Of a stretch of DNA of 8,418 nucleotides, positions 1 through 6,402 are shown piece after piece; within the stretch, counting starts at the first letter, position 1; each line of letters opens with the position of its first letter. A program made the translations under genes and the position numbers. The DNA comes from Roseovarius sp. (GTDB lineage Bacteria; Pseudomonadota; Alphaproteobacteria; Rhodobacterales; Rhodobacteraceae): the NCBI GenBank assembly GCA_023260815.1, contig JALQUE010000319.1, positions 1 through 8,418 on the forward strand, written 5' to 3'. The notes beneath the pieces were generated by a model that did no database searches, was not told the DNA's origin, and saw only the letters and a program-made list of their open reading frames with translations.

Positions 1-1
1 G

Positions 2-214
2 CGACAACGTCCGCCGATCGCACGAAAGATCGTCGATGCCGCAAACACGTCCGCCACCTGGTACGAGAGTTTCGGCGAAAAGATGCAGCTTGCGCCGATG
101 GATTTCGCGCATGACTACCTGATGCGCTCGGGGCGGATGACGCAGGAGCGGCTTCGCAAGCTTGCCCCGCGCTTTGCTGCCGACCATGCCGCGCATCTTG
201 CGATGTCCGATTGA
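2..214 (+). CDS. FAD-dependent aryl-CoA monooxygenase, C-terminal fragment (probable salicylyl-CoA 5-hydroxylase)
   Basis: This is the last 70 codons of a gene that starts upstream of the window, ending at the TGA at 212-214. The visible tail contains a WYE motif (fragment residues 20-22), then DFAHDYLMRSGR (34-45) and an ERLRKLAPRF segment (49-58). This order, an aromatic-acidic pair, then a DFA..Y..RSGR stretch, then a basic ..LR.L.P.F tail, resembles the C-terminus of the flavin-dependent 2-aminobenzoyl-CoA / salicylyl-CoA hydroxylase family as I remember it. These enzymes use FAD, NAD(P)H and O2 to hydroxylate an aryl-CoA thioester. The next gene is an aryl-CoA ligase and the operon ends in gentisate cleavage, so C5 hydroxylation of salicylyl-CoA to gentisyl-CoA is the most economical assignment. 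The FAD-binding GxGxxG and NAD(P)H regions lie outside the window, so the family call rests on a short tail plus context. It could instead be an anthraniloyl-CoA or other aryl-CoA monooxygenase. Confidence 0.65.
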   Translation, partial: RQRPPIARKIVDAANTSATWYESFGEKMQLAPMDFAHDYLMRSGRMTQERLRKLAPRFAADHAAHLAMSD

Positions 215-230
215 GACGCGGCGCCGCGTC
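215..230. repeat. Perfect 16-bp GC palindrome directly after the monooxygenase stop
   Basis: GACGCGGCGCCGCGTC is a perfect inverted repeat that begins at the base after the TGA stop codon. In RNA it would form a six-pair stem with a GCGC loop. No T-run follows, so it does not look like an intrinsic terminator. An intercistronic hairpin that protects or limits the upstream message is more likely. It is the first of two perfect GC palindromes in this operon; the other is at 2973-2990. Confidence 0.55.
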
Positions 231-258
231 ATCGAATTCAACCGCATAAGGGCCAGAA

Positions 259-288
259 CGCGCCCGATCGAGCGCGGAGCTTTCCGCG
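259..288 (+). promoter_or_regulatory. Two mutually exclusive hairpins just before the ligase ribosome binding site
   Basis: Bases 273-278 (CGCGGA) and 283-288 (TCCGCG) form a six-pair stem with a GCTT loop, ending three bases before the strong GGAGGAGGAG Shine-Dalgarno tract at 292-301. Bases 259-263 (CGCGC) can instead pair with 272-276 (GCGCG) around an eight-base loop, which would break the first stem. The pairing is seen in the sequence. Any regulatory role (translation control or mRNA processing between the monooxygenase and ligase genes) is inference, and GC-rich DNA forms such stems easily by chance. Confidence 0.3.
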
Positions 289-308
289 GCCGGAGGAGGA
301 GAACATTC

Positions 309-1943
309 ATGTCCCAAGCGGTAGCAGAGTGCCTGCAGGAAACGATCCTGGATCCGGTGGCGGCCGATACGGTCGGTGCCCGGGAAATCGGCTTTGATCT
401 GGCAGCGCACAGGAATGGCGCGGAGATCCTCTGGCAAAACCTGGGCCGCAATCCGGACAGGGCTGCGGTGTGTGGCCCGATGGGCTTGTGGAGTTACCGC
501 GCGTTGATCGAAGAGGCGGCGCGGTGGGGCAACGCGTTCCTGCGTGCAGGATTGAAACGGGGTGAACGGATCGCGTTCTTTCTGGACGACACACCGGTCT
601 TTCCTGCGGCGTTCTTCGGGGCAGTCCGGGCCGGATTTGTCCCTGTCCTGCTGAACATTCAGACGAAGCCGGATGTGCTGAACTTCTTTCTCAAGGACAG
701 CGGGGCGCGGATCGCTGTTTTCGAAAGCAGTCTGGCCGACGTGTTCGGGCCTGCGGCGACGTCGGGGACGGCGTTGGAAACCCTTGTGATCGCGAACGCC
801 ACGTCCGACCGTCCGGGGGCACAGACGGCCAAGCAGTTTCTTGAGGGTGCGCAGAGCGTGCTGAAGGCCGCCGATACCGGCCCTCATGACATGGCCTTCT
901 GGATGTACTCGTCTGGATCGACCGGGCGTCCGAAGGGCATCGTCCATCTGCATCACGATATGGCCTATATCGAGCAGAGCTTTGGCGCGCATGTCCTGAA
1001 GCTTCGTGAGGACGACATTTGCTATTCCGTGCCCAAGGCGTATTTCGCCTATGGCTTCGGGAATGCCGTCGTGTTTCCGTTTGCACGCGGCGCGTGTACG
1101 CTGCTGGTGCCGGGGCAGCCCCGGCCCGACACGGTGCTAAAGGCAATCGAAACCTTCCGACCGACAGTCCTGTTCGGCCTTCCGACGCTTTATACCGCAT
1201 TGGCGCGGACGGAGCAGATCAACCGATGCGACCTGTCGTCCCTGCGTCAGTCGATGTCGGCGGCGGAGATCCTGTCGGAAGATGTCTACTCGGCGTGGAA
1301 GGCCCGTGTGGGCCATGGCCCGACAGAGGGTCTCGGCTCGACTGAGATGCTTCACATATACCTCAGCAACAAGCTGGACGATCACCGCCCCGGTTCGGCG
1401 GGGGAGCGCGTGCCGGGCTACGAGATCCGGCTGGAAACCCCTGATGGCAGATCGGCGGCCCCCGGCGAGGAGGGTGTCATGTTGGTGCGCGGACATTCTT
1501 CTGCGCCGTGCTACTGGAATCGCCCGGACAAGACCCGCGAGACGATGCGGAACGACTGGATTTATACCGGCGACCGGTTCGTGGAGCGTGACGGCTACTA
1601 TTATTTTCAGGGCAGGGCCGATGATCTGGTGAAGATCTCGGGGCAATGGGTCTGGCCTCTGGAGGTCGAGCGTTGCCTGAACGAGCACGCGGATGTCCAT
1701 GAATGTGCGGTGCTTGCCGAACAGCTTGAGGACAAGCGGATGGCGCTGCGGGCCATTGTCTCGCTTATGCCCGGGCGGCGTGGCGACACGGCCCAGACCG
1801 CGCGCCTGCGCGACCACGTCAAGGCGTGCCTGACACCCTACAAGGCGCCGCGCATCATCGACTACACCGCCGAGCTGCCGAAGACCGGCACCGGCAAGAT
1901 CGACCGTCAGGCGCTGATGCGCCCGCCAAAGGGCGTCGGCTGA
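309..1943 (+). CDS. Benzoate-CoA-ligase-family aryl-CoA ligase (probable salicylate-CoA ligase)
   Basis: This 544-residue ANL-superfamily adenylate-forming enzyme activates an aromatic carboxylate with ATP and loads it onto CoA in the cytoplasm. The ATP-binding loop YSSGSTGRPKG spans residues 200-210, GSTEMLHIYLSN starts at 343, YTGD ends at the ribose-binding Asp422, the hinge GRADDLVKISGQ starts at 435, and PKTGTGKI carries the catalytic Lys530. The motif KAYFAYGFGN (243-252) and the GSTEMLHI..SN form are typical of the benzoate/4-hydroxybenzoate-CoA ligase branch. The ATG at 309 was chosen because GGAGGAGGAG (292-301) lies eight bases before it. The open frame continues 49 codons upstream, but that stretch is Arg-rich, unlike the family, and overlaps the previous gene. 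Placement between an aryl-CoA monooxygenase and gentisate genes points to salicylate. Benzoate or another hydroxybenzoate cannot be excluded, because specificity cannot be read from sequence alone. Confidence 0.88.
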   Translation: MSQAVAECLQETILDPVAADTVGAREIGFDLAAHRNGAEILWQNLGRNPDRAAVCGPMGLWSYRALIEEAARWGNAFLRAGLKRGERIAFFLDDTPVFPAAFFGAVRAGFVPVLLNIQTKPDVLNFFLKDSGARIAVFESSLADVFGPAATSGTALETLVIANATSDRPGAQTAKQFLEGAQSVLKAADTGPHDMAFWMYSSGSTGRPKGIVHLHHDMAYIEQSFGAHVLKLREDDICYSVPKAYFAYGFGNAVVFPFARGACTLLVPGQPRPDTVLKAIETFRPTVLFGLPTLYTALARTEQINRCDLSSLRQSMSAAEILSEDVYSAWKARVGHGPTEGLGSTEMLHIYLSNKLDDHRPGSAGERVPGYEIRLETPDGRSAAPGEEGVMLVRGHSSAPCYWNRPDKTRETMRNDWIYTGDRFVERDGYYYFQGRADDLVKISGQWVWPLEVERCLNEHADVHECAVLAEQLEDKRMALRAIVSLMPGRRGDTAQTARLRDHVKACLTPYKAPRIIDYTAELPKTGTGKIDRQALMRPPKGVG

Positions 1944-1985
1944 ACGCGCGATCCAAGAACATCATAAAAAAGGGAGGAACCAACA

Positions 1986-2954
1986 ATGAAACCAATTCGA
2001 AACCTCATTCTGGCCGGTCTGATGGCCGGAGGCATGGCGACGGCGGCTCAGGCCCAGGTGCTATCTTTCTCGACGCCCCCTCAGGGTTCGGTCTGGAACA
2101 CCATGGCTTCGGTCATCTCGGGGGAGGCGCGCGCGAGTGCCGACATGCGGCTTGTTGTGCAGCCCTATGGCGGCAATGCGCAGATGATGCAGGCCGTGAA
2201 CGACGCGTTGGCCGAGTTCTCGTTGAACGATGTCAATGACGTCATAACTGCGGTTTCCGGCACGGGCGACTATGCCACCGCGATGCCCAACCTGCGTGTT
2301 CTGGCGAGGGTCAACCCGTTCCCTGTCGGTCTTTATGTCCGGGAAGATTCGGGGCTGACGGCTGTGTCCGACCTTGCCGGCCGCAGCGTGCCCGCCGGCT
2401 GGGATGCGTTCCCGATCGCGCGGTCGCATATCTCGGCGATCCTGGCGGCCGGCGGCCTTGGCTGGAGTGACGTCGAGCAGGTGCCGGTTCCCGAATTGAT
2501 CCGCGGATCGGACGACATGGCCTCGGGGCGGGTCGACAGTGCCTTCTTCGCGGTCGGTGGACCGAAGGTGGCGGAAGTCGACGCCTCGGTTGGCGGTGTC
2601 AGGTTCCTGTCCGTCGACGCCAATGACGAGACGCTGAGGCGCATTCGCGACGTCCGTCCGGCGTTCTATTTTTCCGAAGTTGTCCCGGCACCCGTTCGAG
2701 TGGGCGTCCCTGAGACGATGATGTTCGTGACATGGGACAATGTGCTTGTGGCGGGCGCGCATGTTCCCGATGACCAGGTGCAGGCCCTTTTGGCGGTCTT
2801 GTTCGACAACCGCGAGGCCATCGGTGCGGCCTATCCACCCCTGCTTGCGTTGAACATCGATACGGCGTTCAGGGGATATCCGGGCGTTGATTATCACCCC
2901 GGAGCGATCGCCTTTTTCGAGGGGCGCGGCCTGGCGATGGCGTCTGTCCAGTAA
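1986..2954 (+). CDS. TAXI-family TRAP transporter periplasmic substrate-binding protein
   Basis: This 322-residue exported solute receptor would capture substrate in the periplasm and deliver it to the adjacent permease. Residues 1-23 form a signal peptide: positive start (K2, R5), hydrophobic core LILAGLMAGGMA, and a type I cleavage site AQA before Q24. The mature start reads SFSTPPQGSVWNTMASVIS, followed by a VVQPYGG segment and AVNDALAEFSLNDVND. This is the TAXI pattern: a strand, a Gly/Ser-rich loop with an aromatic, then R/VQPYGGS and a 'fewer-sites' helix. It is typical in length (about 320 residues). The start at 1986 is supported by AAGGGAGGAA ending about five bases upstream. It lies 42 bases after the ligase gene and 58 before the permease, as expected for a TAXI system. 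TAXI ligands are usually organic acids or amino acids such as glutamate. The operon suggests an aromatic acid, probably salicylate or gentisate, but the ligand is inferred. Confidence 0.88.
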   Translation: MKPIRNLILAGLMAGGMATAAQAQVLSFSTPPQGSVWNTMASVISGEARASADMRLVVQPYGGNAQMMQAVNDALAEFSLNDVNDVITAVSGTGDYATAMPNLRVLARVNPFPVGLYVREDSGLTAVSDLAGRSVPAGWDAFPIARSHISAILAAGGLGWSDVEQVPVPELIRGSDDMASGRVDSAFFAVGGPKVAEVDASVGGVRFLSVDANDETLRRIRDVRPAFYFSEVVPAPVRVGVPETMMFVTWDNVLVAGAHVPDDQVQALLAVLFDNREAIGAAYPPLLALNIDTAFRGYPGVDYHPGAIAFFEGRGLAMASVQ

Positions 2955-2968
2955 CCTTGGTGCGTAAC

Positions 2969-2994
2969 CGTGCCGGGGGGCGCCCCCCGGTGCG
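2969..2994 (+). promoter_or_regulatory. GC-rich intercistronic hairpin between binding-protein and permease genes
   Basis: Bases 2973-2990 are a perfect 18-bp palindrome, CCGGGGGGCGCCCCCCGG. The RNA stem can be extended outward by two G-U pairs (2972/2991, 2971/2992) and two G-C pairs (2970/2993, 2969/2994), giving about eleven pairs around a GCGC loop. It begins 14 bases after the binding-protein stop and ends 18 bases before the permease start. There is no U-run. Such hairpins after periplasmic-binding-protein genes are known to protect the upstream mRNA from 3' decay, so that receptor exceeds permease. That role is inferred here. Confidence 0.6.
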
Positions 2995-3012
2995 CGATGG
3001 AAAGGAAATGGC

Positions 3013-4962
3013 GTGAAACAGGAGACAAGCAACCCGTCCGTGCAGGGCGTGAAGGGGGCCGTTGTCAGTTTTCTTGCCGGGCTGCTGACCCTGGTTGCCA
3101 TCGCGCAGGCTGCAAGCCTGCCCTCGCGGTTGGGGTATTCCTACTACACCGAGCAGTTCCTTGCGGTCGTCCTGGGGCTTAGCCTGTCCATCGTCTTTCT
3201 TGTTTCGGGACGGGCCCGCAGCCCGGACGAGACCGGGGGGACGCGCCTTGTCGACTGGGCGCTTGCGGTGCTTGGGCTTGGTCTTTCGCTGTATGTGGCG
3301 GTTGCCTATGGCAGCCTTGTCTCGCGTGCGATGACCTTGCCATGGGATGCGTTGGTTGTCGGAGCCGCGTTGTTCGTCCTTGTGCTTGAGGGGCTTCGAC
3401 GTGCTGTCGGCTGGACGCTTGTGATCGTCGTGCTGATCATCGTCGGTTATGGGACAATCGGCCATCTGGTGCCCGGTGCGCTGCAGACCCGCGAGGTCGC
3501 CCCCGAAAGGCTGGCTGTCTATCTTGCGTTTGATCCCAACGGATTGCTGGGTCTGACGTTGAACATCGCGGCGACGGTCGTCGTGGCCTTCGTATTTTTC
3601 GGGCAGCTTTTGCTGCGGTCGGGCGGGGCGGATTTCTTCAATGACATCGCGATGGCCACCATGGGCCGCAAGCGGGGCGGGGCGGCGAAGATTTCCATTG
3701 TCGCCTCGGCGCTCTTTGGTTCGATTTCGGGTGTGGTCGTTTCGAACATCGTGGCGACCGGAGTGGTCACCATCCGGCTCATGATCCAGTCTGGCTATCG
3801 GCGAAGCACTGCCGCGGCGGTTGAGGCGGTTGCCTCGACGGGTGGGCAGATTGCGCCCCCCGTGATGGGGGCTGTGGCGTTCCTCATGGCCGACATCCTG
3901 CAGCGGCCCTATGCCGAGATCGTTGTTGCCGCAATCGTTCCGGCCTTGCTATATTACGTGGCCCTTTTCGTGCAGGCAGATCTGCAGGCGGCCAAACAGA
4001 AAATCCAGCCGATCGACCTTGCCGATATTCCCCAAACGCGCAGCGTGATGGCGCGCGGCTGGATTTTCATCCTGCCATTCGCAGCAATCGTCGTCGCGCT
4101 TTTCTGGTTCAACCAGAGAGCCGAGACAGCCGCGTTGTGGGGGGGTGGTATGGCGCTTCTGATCGGTTTGACACTTGGCTACGGCAAGAGCCGGATGACG
4201 CTTGGGGATCTCTGGGTGTCGGCGGTGGAAACCGGGCGCTCCCTTCCGGAGATCATCATGATATCGGCCGCGGCGGGCTTCATCATCGGAGTTCTGAACG
4301 TGACGGGTCTTGGCTTTGCGGCCACTTTCGCATTGGTCGATCTGGGCCAGGGCAGTCTGTTCATGCTGCTTTTGATATCGGCGGTGGTGTGTCTGATTCT
4401 CGGGATGGGAATGCCGACGGTGGGTGTTTACCTGCTGCTTGCCGTCCTGATCGCCCCTTCGCTGGTCCAAACGGGCGTCGAGCCGATCGCGGCGCATCTT
4501 TTCATCTTCTATCTGGGAATGATGTCGATGGTGACGCCGCCGATCGGGATCGGGGCATTCTTTGCCGCCGCCATTGCCAAGGCGCCGCCGATGACCACCG
4601 CGTGGGAGTCGATGCGCTTTGGCTGGACGGCCTATATCATCCCGTTCCTCTTCGTGTTCTCGCCGGCGCTTTTGTTGATCGGTGATCCGGTCGACATCGT
4701 GCTGGCCGTGGTGACGGCGGTGATCGGCGTCTATGCGATTTCGGCGGCCTTCGTCGGTTGGTTGCATGGGCCGGCCGGTCCTGTGCGCCGGATCTTGATC
4801 GGGCTGGCCGGTATGGCGCTGTTGCTGCCGCCGGGCCTTGGCGGTGACCACACGCTCTGGATCAATGCATTGGGATTTATCGCGCTTTCCGGGCTTTGGG
4901 TGCTTGGCAAGCGGGATCATGCCGTGCCGGCAATCGCCGGTGCGGACGGTGACAAGGGCTGA
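3013..4962 (+). CDS. TRAP transporter permease, fused DctQ-DctM (4TM/12TM, TAXI type)
   Basis: This 649-residue inner-membrane permease would form a secondary, ion-coupled importer with the TAXI receptor encoded just upstream. An N-terminal four-helix DctQ-like part (about residues 15-140; hydrophobic runs such as AVVLGLSLSIVFLVSG and LVIVVLIIVGYGTIG) is joined to a DctM-like part with many hydrophobic segments. DctM hallmarks are SGVVVSNIVATG (239-250), GGQIAPPVMG (277-286), GMGMPTVGVYL (464-474) and MVTPPIG (506-512), paired conserved loops in the two halves of the transport domain. Length and fusion match TAXI-type 4TM/12TM permeases. Translation starts at a GTG with AAAGGA at 3001-3006 seven bases upstream. 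A nearby ATG at 2997 is in another frame and opens no related protein. Substrate is not readable from the permease. The operon suggests an aromatic acid. Confidence 0.92.
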   Translation: MKQETSNPSVQGVKGAVVSFLAGLLTLVAIAQAASLPSRLGYSYYTEQFLAVVLGLSLSIVFLVSGRARSPDETGGTRLVDWALAVLGLGLSLYVAVAYGSLVSRAMTLPWDALVVGAALFVLVLEGLRRAVGWTLVIVVLIIVGYGTIGHLVPGALQTREVAPERLAVYLAFDPNGLLGLTLNIAATVVVAFVFFGQLLLRSGGADFFNDIAMATMGRKRGGAAKISIVASALFGSISGVVVSNIVATGVVTIRLMIQSGYRRSTAAAVEAVASTGGQIAPPVMGAVAFLMADILQRPYAEIVVAAIVPALLYYVALFVQADLQAAKQKIQPIDLADIPQTRSVMARGWIFILPFAAIVVALFWFNQRAETAALWGGGMALLIGLTLGYGKSRMTLGDLWVSAVETGRSLPEIIMISAAAGFIIGVLNVTGLGFAATFALVDLGQGSLFMLLLISAVVCLILGMGMPTVGVYLLLAVLIAPSLVQTGVEPIAAHLFIFYLGMMSMVTPPIGIGAFFAAAIAKAPPMTTAWESMRFGWTAYIIPFLFVFSPALLLIGDPVDIVLAVVTAVIGVYAISAAFVGWLHGPAGPVRRILIGLAGMALLLPPGLGGDHTLWINALGFIALSGLWVLGKRDHAVPAIAGADGDKG

Positions 4963-4993
4963 CGGCCCCCTGACAACAAGCAAAGGACTGACC

Positions 4994-5689
4994 ATGACAT
5001 TTGTCTTCGACCCCCCACGGCACCCAAGCGTAGCGGTCGCCGGCTGCGGCGACAGAGTGCCGGTGCGTCGCATCTTCTGCGTTGGACGCAACTATGCGGC
5101 CCACGCCCGCGAGATGGGCATGGACCCCGATCGCGACCCGCCGTTCTTCTTCACGAAGCCTTCCGATGCCGTCGTGGACAGTGGCCAAACCGTGGCTTAC
5201 CCAGCCGATACCGAGAACTTCCATTACGAGGCCGAACTTGTCGCGGTCATTGGAACGGGCGGTCGCGACATCCCGCAGGACAAGGCGTTGGCTCATGTCT
5301 GGGGCTACGCCGTGGGCAACGATCTGACGCGCCGTGATCTTCAACTCAAGGCGCGCGAACAGGGCCGCCCGTGGGATTGGGGCAAGGCGTTCGACCGTTC
5401 GGCTGTCATCGGGCCGGTGTGCCCGGTCGACAGGATCGGACATCCCGCCAAGGGCTACATCAGGCTTTCGGTGAATGGTTCCGTAAAACAGGACGCCGAT
5501 CTTGCCGACCTGATCTGGTCTGTGCCCGAGATCATCTCGATCCTGTCGCATTCCATCGAACTGAGGCCCGGCGACCTGATCATGACCGGCACGCCCGAAG
5601 GGGTCGGACCTTTGGTCGAGGGGGACGTGTGCCGGATCGAAATTGAAGGTCTCGGCGCGATCGAGACGCGGATAGGCCCAAGGCATTGA
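4994..5689 (+). CDS. nagK: Fumarylpyruvate hydrolase (FAH family, NagK-like)
   Basis: This 231-residue cytoplasmic enzyme of the fumarylacetoacetate hydrolase superfamily would split fumarylpyruvate into fumarate and pyruvate, the last step of the gentisate pathway. It has the family opening IFCVGRNYAAHA (27-38), FFFTKPSDAV (51-60), the acidic metal site HYEAEL with Glu79 and Glu81, Asp110 in GNDLTRRDLQ, conserved Lys131 in the WDWGKAFD segment, and IMTGTPEGVGPL (196-207). The short single-domain length (about 230 residues) matches NagK-type fumarylpyruvate hydrolases rather than the longer homoprotocatechuate or FAH enzymes. The ATG at 4994 was chosen for AAAGGA at 4982-4987. The frame stays open 52 codons upstream, but that overlaps the permease. 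It lies 31 bases after the permease gene and 49 before the isomerase. Alternative acylpyruvate hydrolase activity is possible, but neighbouring genes favour fumarylpyruvate. Confidence 0.88.
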   Translation: MTFVFDPPRHPSVAVAGCGDRVPVRRIFCVGRNYAAHAREMGMDPDRDPPFFFTKPSDAVVDSGQTVAYPADTENFHYEAELVAVIGTGGRDIPQDKALAHVWGYAVGNDLTRRDLQLKAREQGRPWDWGKAFDRSAVIGPVCPVDRIGHPAKGYIRLSVNGSVKQDADLADLIWSVPEIISILSHSIELRPGDLIMTGTPEGVGPLVEGDVCRIEIEGLGAIETRIGPRH

Positions 5690-5724
5690 CCCCGAACCGA
5701 AACCCCAACCGAAACCCCAAGCGA
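5690..5724 (+). repeat. 12-bp tandem repeat between hydrolase and isomerase genes
   Basis: The unit AACCGAAACCCC occurs twice in a row at 5695-5718. Partial copies flank it: CCCCG at 5690-5694 before, and AAGCGA at 5719-5724 after. The array starts at the base after the hydrolase TGA and stops a few bases before the isomerase GGAG (5729-5732). It fills nearly all the spacer and is C/A-rich on the mRNA strand, so it should be unstructured. The unit is a multiple of three. Function is unknown; it may be replication slippage, or an unpaired landing region for the ribosome. Confidence 0.6.
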
Positions 5725-5738
5725 AAGCGGAGCAGCGC

Positions 5739-6386
5739 ATGACCCTTCGACTGCACAACTTTTATCGCTCGTCCACCTCGACGCGGTTGCGGGCGGCGTT
5801 GAACCTCAAGGCCCTGGACTACGATTACGTCGCCTATGCCCTGCGCAAAGGCGAGACGCGGACGCCGGATTACCTTGCCCGCAACCCGCAGGGGCTTGTG
5901 CCGACGCTCGAGCTGGAGGACGGCACGTCGCTTGCGCAATCCCTGGCGATCATCGAATGGTTGGATGAGGTGTATCCTGAACCCGCGCTGCTGCCAAAGG
6001 AGCCTTTGGGGCGCGCACGGGTCCGCGCGTTGGCGTTCATGATCGCCTGCGAGATACACCCGCTCAACAATCTGCGTGTCCTGTTCCGGCTCCGCGATCA
6101 GTTCGGTGCAGAGGAGGCCACCCAGAAAGAGTGGGCCACGCATTGGGTGACGCTGACGTTCGATGCGCTGGAGGCCGAGCTTTCGGGGAGCGCAAGCACC
6201 GGGCGCTATTGTCACGGCGATACACCGACACTGGCGGATCTGTGCCTGTATGCGCAGGTCTGGAACAATAGGCGCTTCGACATTCCCCTTGAGACTTGGC
6301 CGACGATCGCGCGGATCTTCGCGGAACTCGATGCTCTGGCGGCCTTTCGCGATGCGGCCCCGCCCAACCAGCCGGATGCGGCCTGA
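5739..6386 (+). CDS. nagL: Maleylpyruvate isomerase, glutathione-dependent (zeta-class GST, NagL-like)
   Basis: This 215-residue cytoplasmic enzyme would isomerise maleylpyruvate to fumarylpyruvate using glutathione as cofactor. The N-terminal thioredoxin-like GST domain (about 1-85) starts with LHNFYRSSTSTRLRAALNLK; SSTS at 11-14 sits where zeta GSTs have SSCS. It continues with NPQGLVPTLE (49-58) and QSLAIIEWLDEVYPEPALLP (67-86). The helical C-terminal domain holds EIHPLNNLRVL (105-115), GDTPTLADL (160-168) and the closing AAPPNQPD. By comparison with remembered NagL from Ralstonia sp. U2, Arg10, His107 and the Arg178-Arg179 pair match the substrate/glutathione-binding positions, and the ends of the two proteins look alike. 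GGAG at 5729-5732 lies six bases before the ATG. It sits 16 bases before the gentisate dioxygenase start, which favours maleylpyruvate over maleylacetoacetate as substrate. Confidence 0.9.
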   Translation: MTLRLHNFYRSSTSTRLRAALNLKALDYDYVAYALRKGETRTPDYLARNPQGLVPTLELEDGTSLAQSLAIIEWLDEVYPEPALLPKEPLGRARVRALAFMIACEIHPLNNLRVLFRLRDQFGAEEATQKEWATHWVTLTFDALEAELSGSASTGRYCHGDTPTLADLCLYAQVWNNRRFDIPLETWPTIARIFAELDALAAFRDAAPPNQPDAA

Positions 6387-6402
6387 CACAAAGGAGGACA
6401 TC

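Noticed and set aside
162..308. N-terminal extension of the ligase frame by 49 codons
   Set aside because: It overlaps the monooxygenase gene end, encodes an Arg-rich stretch unlike the family, and the strong Shine-Dalgarno tract points to the ATG at 309.
2061..3101. Open frame of 346 codons on the - strand
   Set aside because: It is antisense to the TAXI receptor, which has a signal peptide, ribosome binding site and family motifs. The antisense product is Arg/His-rich and unrecognisable.
3949..5091. Long open frame of 380 codons on the - strand
   Set aside because: It lies opposite the TRAP permease and hydrolase genes, is full of Arg/His/Asp/Gln without any recognisable motif, and is the kind of open antisense frame expected from high GC third positions.
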